From the NCBI GenBank assembly GCA_016191785.1, contig JACPVJ010000023.1, forward strand, positions 18,903-82,902: a stretch of 64,000 nt of DNA, written 5' to 3'. A program made the position numbers and the translations under genes. Positions within the stretch are counted from its first letter, which is position 1. Each line of letters opens with the position of its first letter. Of this stretch, positions 34,247 through 42,520 are shown piece after piece. The notes under the pieces were generated by a model, which saw only the letters and a program-made list of their open reading frames with translations, searched no databases and had not been told where the DNA came from. This DNA comes from Myxococcales bacterium. GTDB taxonomy: Bacteria; Myxococcota_A; Polyangia; Polyangiales; Polyangiaceae.

Positions 34247-35461
34247 GTGACTCGGGGAATCCTGCTCTTTGCACTGGGCGCAGCGGCACTCTTCAGCGCA
34301 TGCGGCTCGGACGACGGTGACGACGGCTCGAGCTCCGGGGGCTCGGGGACGGGCGCCGCTTCGAGCGGAGGGAGCGCAGGGAGCGGCGGCTCGGCGGGCT
34401 CAGGCGGCGCGAGCAGCGGCGGAACGAGCAGCGGCGGCGGTGCCGGCGGTGCCGACGGCTCGGCGGGAAGCGACGGGTCGAGCAGCGACGCGGGCTCCGA
34501 CACCACCAGCAAAGACGCGGGCCCCGCGGCGCTGTGCTTTCAAAACCAGTTCGTCAACCCGCCGAAGCTGTCGCTCGACTACGACCAGTTCGGCCCCACC
34601 GTGGGCACGCACTGCAAGGGCACCAACCACCAGAAGATCGAGAACATCCAGCGGGTGGTGTTCCTGGGCGACTCGGTGACGGTGGGCACGCCGCCCAGCA
34701 ACCTCAACCCGAGCAACGTCTACCGCGCCATCTTGTCGAGCATGTTGGCGGCGCACTTGAAGATCGCCGCCCCGGGTCTGGGCTGGGGCGGAGCGGATCC
34801 GGTGAACGGGGTGGCGCTTCCCTCGGAGTCTGGCGCGTTCGTGAGTTGCTCCAAGTGGGGTGCGCGCACCGACGACCTGATGAAGGACAAGAAGCAGGTC
34901 GAGACCTGCATCCCGCCGGACAAGCGGAACCTGAAGCACCTGGTGATCATGACGATCGGCGGCAACGACATCAGCGCCATCACCCAGGACGGCGGCGGCA
35001 CCTCACCCAAGAAGACGATCCCAGAGCTCTGGCAGGACACCAAGGACTTCGTGGCGCTGCTCCGCCAGACGGTGGAGTGGCTGAAGAACCCGGTCAACGT
35101 GCCGGGCGGCGTGGACGTGGTGTTCGGCAACAACTACGAGTTCACCGACGGCACCGGCGAGGTCACCTCCTGCCCCGGAGTGCAGCTGGGCGGCATCCAA
35201 CCGTGGCAGGACAAGAAGGCCCAGGCCGACATGGTGATCTGGGCCAACGAGCAGTACATGAAGATCGCGGTCGACACGAAGTCGGACATGATCTTCATGC
35301 TCGAGAGCTTCTGCGGGCACGGTTACAAGCGGAACGATCCGACCTCGCCCTGCTACCGCGGGCCGAACCAGCCGCTGTGGTTCGATCTGACCTGCATCCA
35401 CCCCAGCAACGAAGGCCACGTCGCGCTGGCCGAGCTGTTCTACAAGACCATCGCCGAGTGA
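34247..35461 (+). CDS. SGNH/GDSL hydrolase-like lipoprotein
   Basis: 404 residues. Lipobox in ALFSACGSD, a Gly/Ser/Ala linker (about 25-95), then an SGNH hydrolase domain. Block I is VVFLGDSVTVG with the nucleophile Ser, block III is TIGGNDIS, and block V is CIHPSNEGHVALAELF with catalytic His. Likely an esterase or deacetylase of surface glycans. It is divergent from the SpoIID protein across 156 bp that is locally AT-richer, so both promoters are probably there. Confidence 0.85.
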   Translation: MTRGILLFALGAAALFSACGSDDGDDGSSSGGSGTGAASSGGSAGSGGSAGSGGASSGGTSSGGGAGGADGSAGSDGSSSDAGSDTTSKDAGPAALCFQNQFVNPPKLSLDYDQFGPTVGTHCKGTNHQKIENIQRVVFLGDSVTVGTPPSNLNPSNVYRAILSSMLAAHLKIAAPGLGWGGADPVNGVALPSESGAFVSCSKWGARTDDLMKDKKQVETCIPPDKRNLKHLVIMTIGGNDISAITQDGGGTSPKKTIPELWQDTKDFVALLRQTVEWLKNPVNVPGGVDVVFGNNYEFTDGTGEVTSCPGVQLGGIQPWQDKKAQADMVIWANEQYMKIAVDTKSDMIFMLESFCGHGYKRNDPTSPCYRGPNQPLWFDLTCIHPSNEGHVALAELFYKTIAE

Positions 35462-35501
35462 CCGCGGTGACTCGCGCCGGCGCCCGGGTTAGGCGGGGCG
35501 C

Positions 35502-37730
35502 ATGTCGAGGCGGAGGAAGGTCGGGGCGGTGGTCCTGGTGCTGGCAGCAGCGCTTTTCGCGTCAGCGTGGGTGACGTACGGCGGCGGGAAGCTCGAGCGC
35601 GCAGGGACGCCGAACCCGGCCCGACCGCCCCCCGAGAGCGCCCGGGCGCGGCACGAGGCCGATTCGCAGATCTTGTTCGGCGACCTGCACGTGCACACCA
35701 CGTTTTCAGCGGATGCGTTCATGCGCAGCTTGCCGTTGCTCGGGGGCGAGGGCGCGCACCCGCCGGCCGACGCCTGCGACTTCGCTCGGTTCTGCTCGCA
35801 GCTGGACTTCTTCGCCATCACCGATCACGCCGAGGGGTTGACACCGAGGCAGTGGTCGGAAACGAAAGAGTCGGTGCGGCAGTGCAACGCGGTGGCCGGT
35901 GACCCAGCGAGCCCCGACGTGGTGGCGTTCACCGGCTGGGAGTGGTCGCAGGTCGGTCTGACCCCGGAGCAGCACTACGGCCACAAGAACGTGGTCTTCC
36001 GCGACACCGCCGAGGACAAGCTGCCTGCTCGGCCGATCGGGGCCGGGGGCACCGTGGCGCGCGCGATGAGGAACGCGGCGCGCATGGGCGGTGGCTCGGA
36101 AGTCGACCGACTGCTGGTACCGATTCGAGACTTCGGGCGCCGCCAGCGCTACGTCGACCTGCAAGAGCTCCAGCGCGAGTCGGCCAAGGTCGGCGACTGC
36201 CCCGAGGGCGTGGACACCCGCACGCTCTCCCCCGACTGCCGCGAGCTCGCCGCCACGCCGCGGGAGCTGTTCGACAAGCTCGGGCAGTGGGGCTTCGAGT
36301 CGCTGGTCATCCCCCACGGCACCACCTGGGGCTTCTACACTCCGCCGGGCTACCGCTGGGACAAGCAGCTGAGACCGAGCCAGGACGACCCCCAGCGGCA
36401 ACGCCTGATCGAGATCTACTCGGGGCACGGCAACTCGGAGGAGTACCGCGCTTGGCAGGACGTCGACGGCGAGTTCGACAAACCCGGCGCGACTTGCCCG
36501 AGCCCGTCTGCCGACTACGAGCCGTGTTGCTGGCGCGCGGGCGAGCTCATCCGCGCGCGCTGCGCGGGCGCGCCGGCGGTCGAGTGCGAGCGGCGCGTCG
36601 CGAAGGCTCGGGCGGACTACGTCGCAGCCGGGGCGTCGGGCCACCTCACCGTGCCCGGCGCGAGCGTCGAGGACTGGAAAGACTGCGGCCAGTGCCGAGA
36701 CTGCTTCAACCCGGCATTCAACTACCGGGCGGGCGGCTCGGCCCAGTACGTGATCGCCAAAGGCGACTTCGGTGATCCGAGGGCGCCACGCCACGCGCGC
36801 TTCGGCTTCATCGCGTCGAGCGACAACCACAGCGCACGCCCCGGGACGGGCTACAAAGAGTACGGACGACGCAAGATGGGCGAGGCGACCGGGCCGGAGA
36901 GCGAGGCCTGGCGCGCGCGCTTCTTCCCCAAGCAGAAGCCGCCGCTGCCCGAGAGCGAGCCCCTCTCTGCCGACGCGCTCACCAAGATGGCGCCGTTCCA
37001 GCTGGTCCACGTCGAGCGGCAGGCGAGCTTCTTCATGACCGGCGGGCTGGTGGCGGTGCACAGCCAGGGTCGCTCGCGCGAAGCGATCTGGGCCGCGCTG
37101 GGCCGGCGGGAGGTCTACGGCACCAGCGGCGAGCGCATCTTGCTCTGGTTCGATCTCGACAATGGTCCGGGCGGGCGGGCCCCCATGGGCTCGGAGGTGA
37201 AGCTGTCGACGGCGCCGAAGTGGACGATCCGCGCCGCCGGCGCGTTCGCGCAGAAGCCCGGGTGCCCCGATTGGGTGGGCGAGCGACTCGGCGCGAAGGA
37301 CCTCGAGCGCTTGTGCCTGAACGAGTGCTACCACGCCGGCGATGCCCGGCGGCGCATCACCCGCATCGAGGTGGTCCGCATCCGGCCGCAGAAGACACCG
37401 GACGAGAAGCTGGCGACGCTGATCGACGACCCGTGGAAGCGGGTGGACTGTCCGCCGGGTCGAGAGGTCTGCGAGGTGAAGGTCGAGGATCCCGAATTCG
37501 CCGCGGGTGGGCGCGACGTGGTGTACTACGCGCGGGCTATCCAGGAGCCAACGCCCGCCGTGAACGCCGGCGGCCTCCGCTGCGAGCGCGACGCCGCGGG
37601 CAACTGCGTGAAGGTGAGGCCGTGTTACGGCGACTATCGCACGTCGTTCGACGACGACTGCCTGAGCCAGAACGAAGAGCGCGCGTGGTCGTCGCCGATC
37701 TATCTGCGCTGGCAGGAGGCCAAACCATGA
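35502..37730 (+). CDS. DUF3604 family exported protein (PHP-like metal-dependent domain)
   Basis: 742 residues. An N-terminal membrane anchor or signal (about 7-26) precedes ILFGDLHVHTTFSADAF and FFAITDHAEGL, the His/Asp clusters of the PHP-like phosphoesterase fold in DUF3604. VIPHGTTWG, IASSDNHSARPGTGY and a C-terminal beta domain complete the family. It is the first gene of a coupled operon: its stop overlaps the ATG of the next gene (ATGA). Enzymatic activity and substrate are unknown. Confidence 0.88.
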   Translation: MSRRRKVGAVVLVLAAALFASAWVTYGGGKLERAGTPNPARPPPESARARHEADSQILFGDLHVHTTFSADAFMRSLPLLGGEGAHPPADACDFARFCSQLDFFAITDHAEGLTPRQWSETKESVRQCNAVAGDPASPDVVAFTGWEWSQVGLTPEQHYGHKNVVFRDTAEDKLPARPIGAGGTVARAMRNAARMGGGSEVDRLLVPIRDFGRRQRYVDLQELQRESAKVGDCPEGVDTRTLSPDCRELAATPRELFDKLGQWGFESLVIPHGTTWGFYTPPGYRWDKQLRPSQDDPQRQRLIEIYSGHGNSEEYRAWQDVDGEFDKPGATCPSPSADYEPCCWRAGELIRARCAGAPAVECERRVAKARADYVAAGASGHLTVPGASVEDWKDCGQCRDCFNPAFNYRAGGSAQYVIAKGDFGDPRAPRHARFGFIASSDNHSARPGTGYKEYGRRKMGEATGPESEAWRARFFPKQKPPLPESEPLSADALTKMAPFQLVHVERQASFFMTGGLVAVHSQGRSREAIWAALGRREVYGTSGERILLWFDLDNGPGGRAPMGSEVKLSTAPKWTIRAAGAFAQKPGCPDWVGERLGAKDLERLCLNECYHAGDARRRITRIEVVRIRPQKTPDEKLATLIDDPWKRVDCPPGREVCEVKVEDPEFAAGGRDVVYYARAIQEPTPAVNAGGLRCERDAAGNCVKVRPCYGDYRTSFDDDCLSQNEERAWSSPIYLRWQEAKP

Positions 37731-38563
37731 GGCCCCGCGGCAGCTGGCTCCTTTTGCTGAGCGCGCTGGCGGGTGCGGCGATCGCGACGGCGGGGATCGT
37801 GCGTGCGCCGCACCCGGTGCTGGCGGACGACGCGGTGGCGATGGTCAACGGCTCGCCGATTCGCCGCGCGGACTTCGAGACCGCGCTGGCGGCGGTCGCC
37901 GCCGACGGCAAGCGCAAAGACCTGGACGCGCCGACCAAGCGCCGCGTGCTCGAGCGCTTGATCGAGGAAGAGCTGCTGATCCAGGCCGCGCTGGAGCTCG
38001 GCCTGGCCCAGCGCGATCGTCGCGTGCGCGCCGATCTCTCGTCGGCGACCCTGGCCTTCATCAAAGAGGCACCCGCGCCCGAACCCACTGACGCGGAGCT
38101 CCGGGGGCTGTTCGACGAAAGCCCCGGGTTCTTCGGCGGAGACGCGCGCTTCGAGGTCGAAGATCGCTACTTCGCCGGAACCGACGAGCCCACCCGGCGC
38201 CGCGCCGTGGCCGCGCGGGTCGCTTGGTCGAACGGGCAGAGCGTGGTCGCCGATCGGCCAGCGCTGGCCGTCCCCGCCGGGCCGCTGCCGCTCGCCAAGC
38301 TCGAGCAGTACCTCGGCCCTGGGGTCGCGCGCGCCGTCGTCGAGCTGCCCGTGGGTGGCATCACCGATCCACGGCCGAGCGGTGACGGTCTCAGGCTCGT
38401 GCGGTTGACCGCCAAACGCCAGGCCGCTCCACGCTTCGAAGACGTGCGCGACCTGGTGCGGGCCGAGTGGCGCCGCCGCCGTACCGAGGGCGAGCTCGAG
38501 CGCTTCTTGTCGGACCGGCGTGCTCGCGCCAAGGTCGCCGTCTCGTCGGAGCTGGGCTCGTGA
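37727..38563 (+). CDS. SurA/PpiC-like peptidyl-prolyl isomerase
   Basis: 278 residues. The signal peptide ends near HPVLADD, followed by a SurA-N-type helical chaperone region (VAMVNGSPIRRADFETAL, RVLERLIEEELLIQAALELGL). A parvulin-like domain follows (about 150-235), with GPLPLAKLEQYLGP and the end RFEDVRDLVRAEWRR. Periplasmic folding factor, probably for a neighbouring product. The ATG at 37727 overlaps the upstream stop. The parvulin domain is divergent, so catalysis is not assured. Confidence 0.75.
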   Translation: MRPRGSWLLLLSALAGAAIATAGIVRAPHPVLADDAVAMVNGSPIRRADFETALAAVAADGKRKDLDAPTKRRVLERLIEEELLIQAALELGLAQRDRRVRADLSSATLAFIKEAPAPEPTDAELRGLFDESPGFFGGDARFEVEDRYFAGTDEPTRRRAVAARVAWSNGQSVVADRPALAVPAGPLPLAKLEQYLGPGVARAVVELPVGGITDPRPSGDGLRLVRLTAKRQAAPRFEDVRDLVRAEWRRRRTEGELERFLSDRRARAKVAVSSELGS

Positions 38564-39735
38564 CGCGGGTCCTCTTCGTCGCGCTCTTGGTGTGGCTCTG
38601 GCCCAGTGCCAGCAGCGCACACACCCGCAGCGTGTCCTATTCGGCCTGGCAGCTCGATGCGGCCCGGGCATCGGTCGTGGTCCGGGTGAGCGCCCTGGAC
38701 GCGAGCGCGCTCGAGCGGGCCGGCCACGAGCGACGCTCGGGTGCGCTGGCAAAGCGCGTGCGCGACTCGATTCGACTCTCGGCCGCGGGGGCCCCGTGCG
38801 CACCCGGCGAGCCCCGCGAGCGGCTCGGCGATCCAGAGTGGCTCGAGGTCGAGTGGAGCGTGAGCTGCGCGCGGGCCGACGAGCTCGCGATCGACAGCAC
38901 GCTGCTGTTCGTCGAGAACCCGAGCCACCTGCACCTGGCGCGGGTGCGCACTGGCGACGCGAGCGCCACGGAGCACGTGCTCGACGCGAACGCTCGCAAG
39001 GTCACGCTGTCGCCGAGCGCGCCCCACGGCCAGAGCTTCGGCCGGTTCGTCGCGCTCGGCGTCGAGCACATCGCGACCGGGTGGGACCACCTGCTGCTCC
39101 TGGCGATGCTGCTGGTGTTTGCGAAAAGTTTGCGGCGCGCGGCCTGGGTCGTCACGGGCTTCACGATCGGGCACACCGTGAGTCTCTCGCTAGCGTCGCT
39201 CGGGCTCGTGGTCCCCCAAGAGGCCCCGGTCGAGGCTCTGATTGCCGTGAGCATCGGCCTGGTGGCTGTGGAAAACGTGTGGCTGACGGGCGGGCGACGT
39301 TCGACCGCGCTGCCCGCGGCAGCCGTGGGAACTGTCGCGGTGGCTGGGGTTGCGGCGCTGGCGCTCGGACGGCCCGTGGCACTCGCGCTGCTGGGTTCCG
39401 CGCTCTTCGCTGGCTCGTACTTCGCGTGGATGAACCAGATCCGACGGCCGGACCTCGGCCGCACGGCCGTTGTCGCCCTCTTCGGGCTGGTGCACGGCTT
39501 CGGCTTCGCGCGGGTGCTTTCCAGCATGGACCTCGAGCCGGCCCGCCTGATCCGGGCGCTGATCGGCTTCAATCTCGGCGTCGAGCTCGCCCAGCTCGCG
39601 GCGATGATGGCCGTTTGGCCGGTTCTGGTCGCGCTCCGTCGGCGCGTGAGCCATCCGGCGCTGGTCCCGGTTGCGGCAAGTGGCGCGCTCTGCTTGTCGT
39701 GTTACTGGCTCGTGTGGCGAGCCTTCGGTGGTTGA
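38560..39735 (+). CDS. HupE/UreJ-like membrane protein
   Basis: 391 residues. A signal peptide (about 1-19) is followed by an exported domain of about 140 residues and a membrane domain of about seven helices. The membrane motifs VEHIATGWDHLLLLAMLL, TIGHTVSLSLA and GLVHGFGFARVL are those of HupE/UreJ proteins; their His/Asp residues suggest metal (nickel or cobalt) transport or an intramembrane site. Start GTG at 38560 overlaps the isomerase stop (GTGA), completing a three-gene coupled operon. Confidence 0.85.
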   Translation: MTRVLFVALLVWLWPSASSAHTRSVSYSAWQLDAARASVVVRVSALDASALERAGHERRSGALAKRVRDSIRLSAAGAPCAPGEPRERLGDPEWLEVEWSVSCARADELAIDSTLLFVENPSHLHLARVRTGDASATEHVLDANARKVTLSPSAPHGQSFGRFVALGVEHIATGWDHLLLLAMLLVFAKSLRRAAWVVTGFTIGHTVSLSLASLGLVVPQEAPVEALIAVSIGLVAVENVWLTGGRRSTALPAAAVGTVAVAGVAALALGRPVALALLGSALFAGSYFAWMNQIRRPDLGRTAVVALFGLVHGFGFARVLSSMDLEPARLIRALIGFNLGVELAQLAAMMAVWPVLVALRRRVSHPALVPVAASGALCLSCYWLVWRAFGG

Positions 39736-39966
39736 GCCTCCCGCGCTGCGTCACGTTTCGTTCAGGACTCAGCTCGCCGGTTGACCGGGCCAGATTCAAG
39801 GGTCACGCTTGGAGGCCGTAAGTACCCTCGTGACGCACCCGCACCGAGCCCCTCGCACCTCAGACCGCCGTTTCCGTATGAATCCGGATTTCCACGACGG
39901 ATCAGGGGGTCTATCGACCTTAGTTGGGCGCACAGAAGCTCGCGGTGGCTCGCCACCGATCCGTTG

Positions 39967-40635
39967 ATGCACGCCACGCACTCCCCCACCACCCGAGACG
40001 ACCGCCTTCGGGTCATGCTCATCGACGATCACCCGGTGGTGCTCGCGGGCCTGAAGAGCTTCCTGAAAGAGGCTCACGGGGTCGAGGTCATCGCCACCGC
40101 GGGCAACGCCGACGAGGCGGCACGCCGTGCAGCGCACCTGCGACCGGACGTGTTCTTGGTGATGCTGTCGTGTGGGATCCCGAACCCGGAAGAGGTCGTG
40201 CGCGGGCTCAAGGCGAGCTTCCCAGACGTCGCGGTGATGGTGATGGGGCTGGACCCGGGGCACCCTTCGCCAAAGTCGGTGACGGCCGCCGGCGCGAACG
40301 CCTTCTTGGACAAGAGCGCCGGCCGAGACGAAGTGCTCGCGACGCTGAACCAGCTGCGCGCGGACGAAGACACCGGCGCGCGCCGCGTGCTCGCGCCGAA
40401 AGAGTCGGTCCCCCCGCCCAGCTCGAACCGCGGCTCGCTCTCTCGCCGCGAGCTGCAGGTCTTGACGTTGATCGCCGAGGGCTACACGAACAAGCAGATC
40501 GCCGACGACCTGGGGATCAGCGTTCGCACGGTCGAGACCCACCGCGAGCGGCTGATGCGCAAGCTGAGTGTCCAGGGCACCGCGGCGCTGACCAAGGCCG
40601 CCATCTCGCTCGGTTTGGTCACCACCAAGTCCTGA
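39967..40635 (+). CDS. NarL/FixJ-type regulator with a degenerate receiver
   Basis: 222 residues. The receiver (about 15-135) keeps the acidic pair Asp20/Asp21 (MLIDDHPVV) and Lys116. The phosphoacceptor position is Met66 (VFLVMLSCG instead of a Leu-Asp-Leu segment), and the Thr/Ser position is Gly94. The C-terminal LuxR-type HTH is intact (LSRRELQVLTLIAEGYTNKQIADDLGISVRTVETHRERLMRKL). It should bind DNA without conventional phosphorylation. Start: ATG at 39967; the frame extends to 39781 but the leader has no domain character. The 231 bp upstream holds no recognised feature. No histidine kinase gene is nearby. Confidence 0.87.
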   Translation: MHATHSPTTRDDRLRVMLIDDHPVVLAGLKSFLKEAHGVEVIATAGNADEAARRAAHLRPDVFLVMLSCGIPNPEEVVRGLKASFPDVAVMVMGLDPGHPSPKSVTAAGANAFLDKSAGRDEVLATLNQLRADEDTGARRVLAPKESVPPPSSNRGSLSRRELQVLTLIAEGYTNKQIADDLGISVRTVETHRERLMRKLSVQGTAALTKAAISLGLVTTKS

Positions 40636-40708
40636 TTCGGCCGGCCGGCGACAAACCCGAGAGTCTCGGACGGCCTGACGCCTGGTAGAACAGGCGCTCC
40701 CCGCCCGC

Positions 40709-42520
40709 ATGGCCGCCCCGAGCCCGCCCCCGTCCGAGATCCCGGTCACGCTCGGGGCGCAGTTCCTGCGACAGCTGCCCCGTTACGGCGTCGGGCTGCT
40801 GTTGATCGCGGCCTACCAGGCGGCCCAGTACTGGTTCGACACCCGGCTGATGCGGGCGGTGAACCTGGCGCTCGAGGGCGAGCGCGCGAGCGCCACCTGG
40901 CTGGGTTTCTTGCTGATCGCCGTGGCGCTCGGCTCGTTCGTGATCCGCGTGCTGTCGCGGGTGGCGGTCTTCAACGGCGGCCGCATCGCCGAATACGAGC
41001 TCCGGCGGGCGCTTCTTCACCGGCTGCAGATGCTCGGCCCCGCGTTCTATCGGAAGATGAGCACGGGCGAGATCATGAGTCGGGTCACGAACGACCTGAC
41101 CCAGGTGCGCTTGCTGCTCGGGTTCGGGATCTTGAACGTGATCAACACGCTGTTCGCGCTGGCCAGCGCCCTGGCCGTGACCCTGAGCATGTCGTGGAAG
41201 CTCACGCTGGCGTCCCTGGGCACCCTGCCGTTCTTGCTGATCGTGACGCGGCACTTCTCGCGTCAGATCTTCACGCGTCAGAAGGACTACCAGGACAGCC
41301 TGGGCGAGATGAGCTCGATGGTGCAGTCGAGCATCGCCGGCATGCGCGTGATCAAGTCGTTCTCGCTCGAGGGCAGCGAGCTCGGGCGCTTCGAGCGGCA
41401 AAACCAGAAGTACTACGACAAGACCCTGGCCCTGGCGCGCCTGCGCGGCAGCATGGGCCCGATCATGAGCGCGATCACCACCGTGGGGATCTTGGTGGTG
41501 TTCTGGTACGGCGGGCACCTCATGCTGCGCGGCGAGCTCAGCGCCGGCGGCTTCTTGGCGTTCTACCGGGCGCTGGCTCGGCTCACCTGGCCGCTGATCG
41601 CATTGGGCTTCCTGGTCGGGCTGGTGCAACGCGGGCGAGCGTCGTACAGCCGCCTGAAAGAGATCTACCAGGCCGAGCCCGAGATCGTCGACGGCCCGCT
41701 GCCGGCCGTCGAGGCGCTCTCGGGCGACCTGATGGTCCGAAATCTGTCGTTTTCTCACGGCGACGATCCGGTGCTGAAGGACGTGAGCTTCGAGCTTCCG
41801 GCCGGCAAGTCCCTGGCCATCGTCGGCCGCACGGGCAGTGGCAAGAGCACCCTCGCCGTGTTGCTCCCGAGGCTGCAGCCTGCGCCACGGGGCGCGATCT
41901 TCCTCGACGGCAGCGACGTGTGCGACCTGCCGCTGGCCACGGTGCGCAGCGCCGTGGGCTACGCGCAGCAGAACGCGTTTCTGTTCTCGACCACCATCGG
42001 CCGCAACATCGGCTATGCGCTGGACGAGCCCGATGCGGCACCGAGCCTGCTCACGGTTCGCAAGGCGGCCAGCGACGCGCACATCTTGGACGAGGTTCTG
42101 GGCCTGCCCGACGGGTTCGACACGGTGGTGGGCGAGCGCGGCGTGCAGCTTTCGGGCGGGCAGCGGCAGCGCGTGGCGCTGGCCCGAGCTTTCGTCAGCC
42201 AGCCGAAGATCCTGGTCCTCGACGACCCGCTCTCGGCGGTCGACGCCCGCACCGAGAAGGGGATCCTCGAGGCCATCGAGCGCCAGAAGCGCGAGCGCGG
42301 ACTGATCTTGATCACCCACCGGGTGGCCGCGGCGGCCCGCTGCGATCGGATCATCGTGCTCGACGGCGGACGAGTGGTCGAGAGCGGAACGCACGACGAG
42401 CTGGTCGCCGCCGGCGGGGTGTACGCGTTGTTCGCCGAAGAGCAGCGCATCGAGCGTGAGCTCGAGCGCCTGGGCGAAGAAGAGCTCGTGCCCTCGGGCC
42501 GCGAGGCGAGCGCGCCATGA
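40709..42520 (+). CDS. ABC exporter half-transporter, degenerate-site subunit
   Basis: 603 residues. A six-helix transmembrane domain (about 20-330) is fused to an ATPase (about 345-590): Walker A GRTGSGKST, signature LSGGQRQRVALARAF, Walker B ILVLDDPLSAVD. The catalytic Glu after Walker B is Asp506, as in the non-catalytic half of heterodimeric exporters. Its stop overlaps the start of the partner gene (ATGA), so the two subunits are cotranslated. Substrate unknown; lipid or multidrug export is typical of the family. Confidence 0.93.
   Translation: MAAPSPPPSEIPVTLGAQFLRQLPRYGVGLLLIAAYQAAQYWFDTRLMRAVNLALEGERASATWLGFLLIAVALGSFVIRVLSRVAVFNGGRIAEYELRRALLHRLQMLGPAFYRKMSTGEIMSRVTNDLTQVRLLLGFGILNVINTLFALASALAVTLSMSWKLTLASLGTLPFLLIVTRHFSRQIFTRQKDYQDSLGEMSSMVQSSIAGMRVIKSFSLEGSELGRFERQNQKYYDKTLALARLRGSMGPIMSAITTVGILVVFWYGGHLMLRGELSAGGFLAFYRALARLTWPLIALGFLVGLVQRGRASYSRLKEIYQAEPEIVDGPLPAVEALSGDLMVRNLSFSHGDDPVLKDVSFELPAGKSLAIVGRTGSGKSTLAVLLPRLQPAPRGAIFLDGSDVCDLPLATVRSAVGYAQQNAFLFSTTIGRNIGYALDEPDAAPSLLTVRKAASDAHILDEVLGLPDGFDTVVGERGVQLSGGQRQRVALARAFVSQPKILVLDDPLSAVDARTEKGILEAIERQKRERGLILITHRVAAAARCDRIIVLDGGRVVESGTHDELVAAGGVYALFAEEQRIERELERLGEEELVPSGREASAP

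Noticed and set aside
35706..37334. 542-codon minus-strand open frame under the DUF3604 gene
   Set aside because: Antisense to a gene with conserved His/Asp motifs; no recognisable domain.
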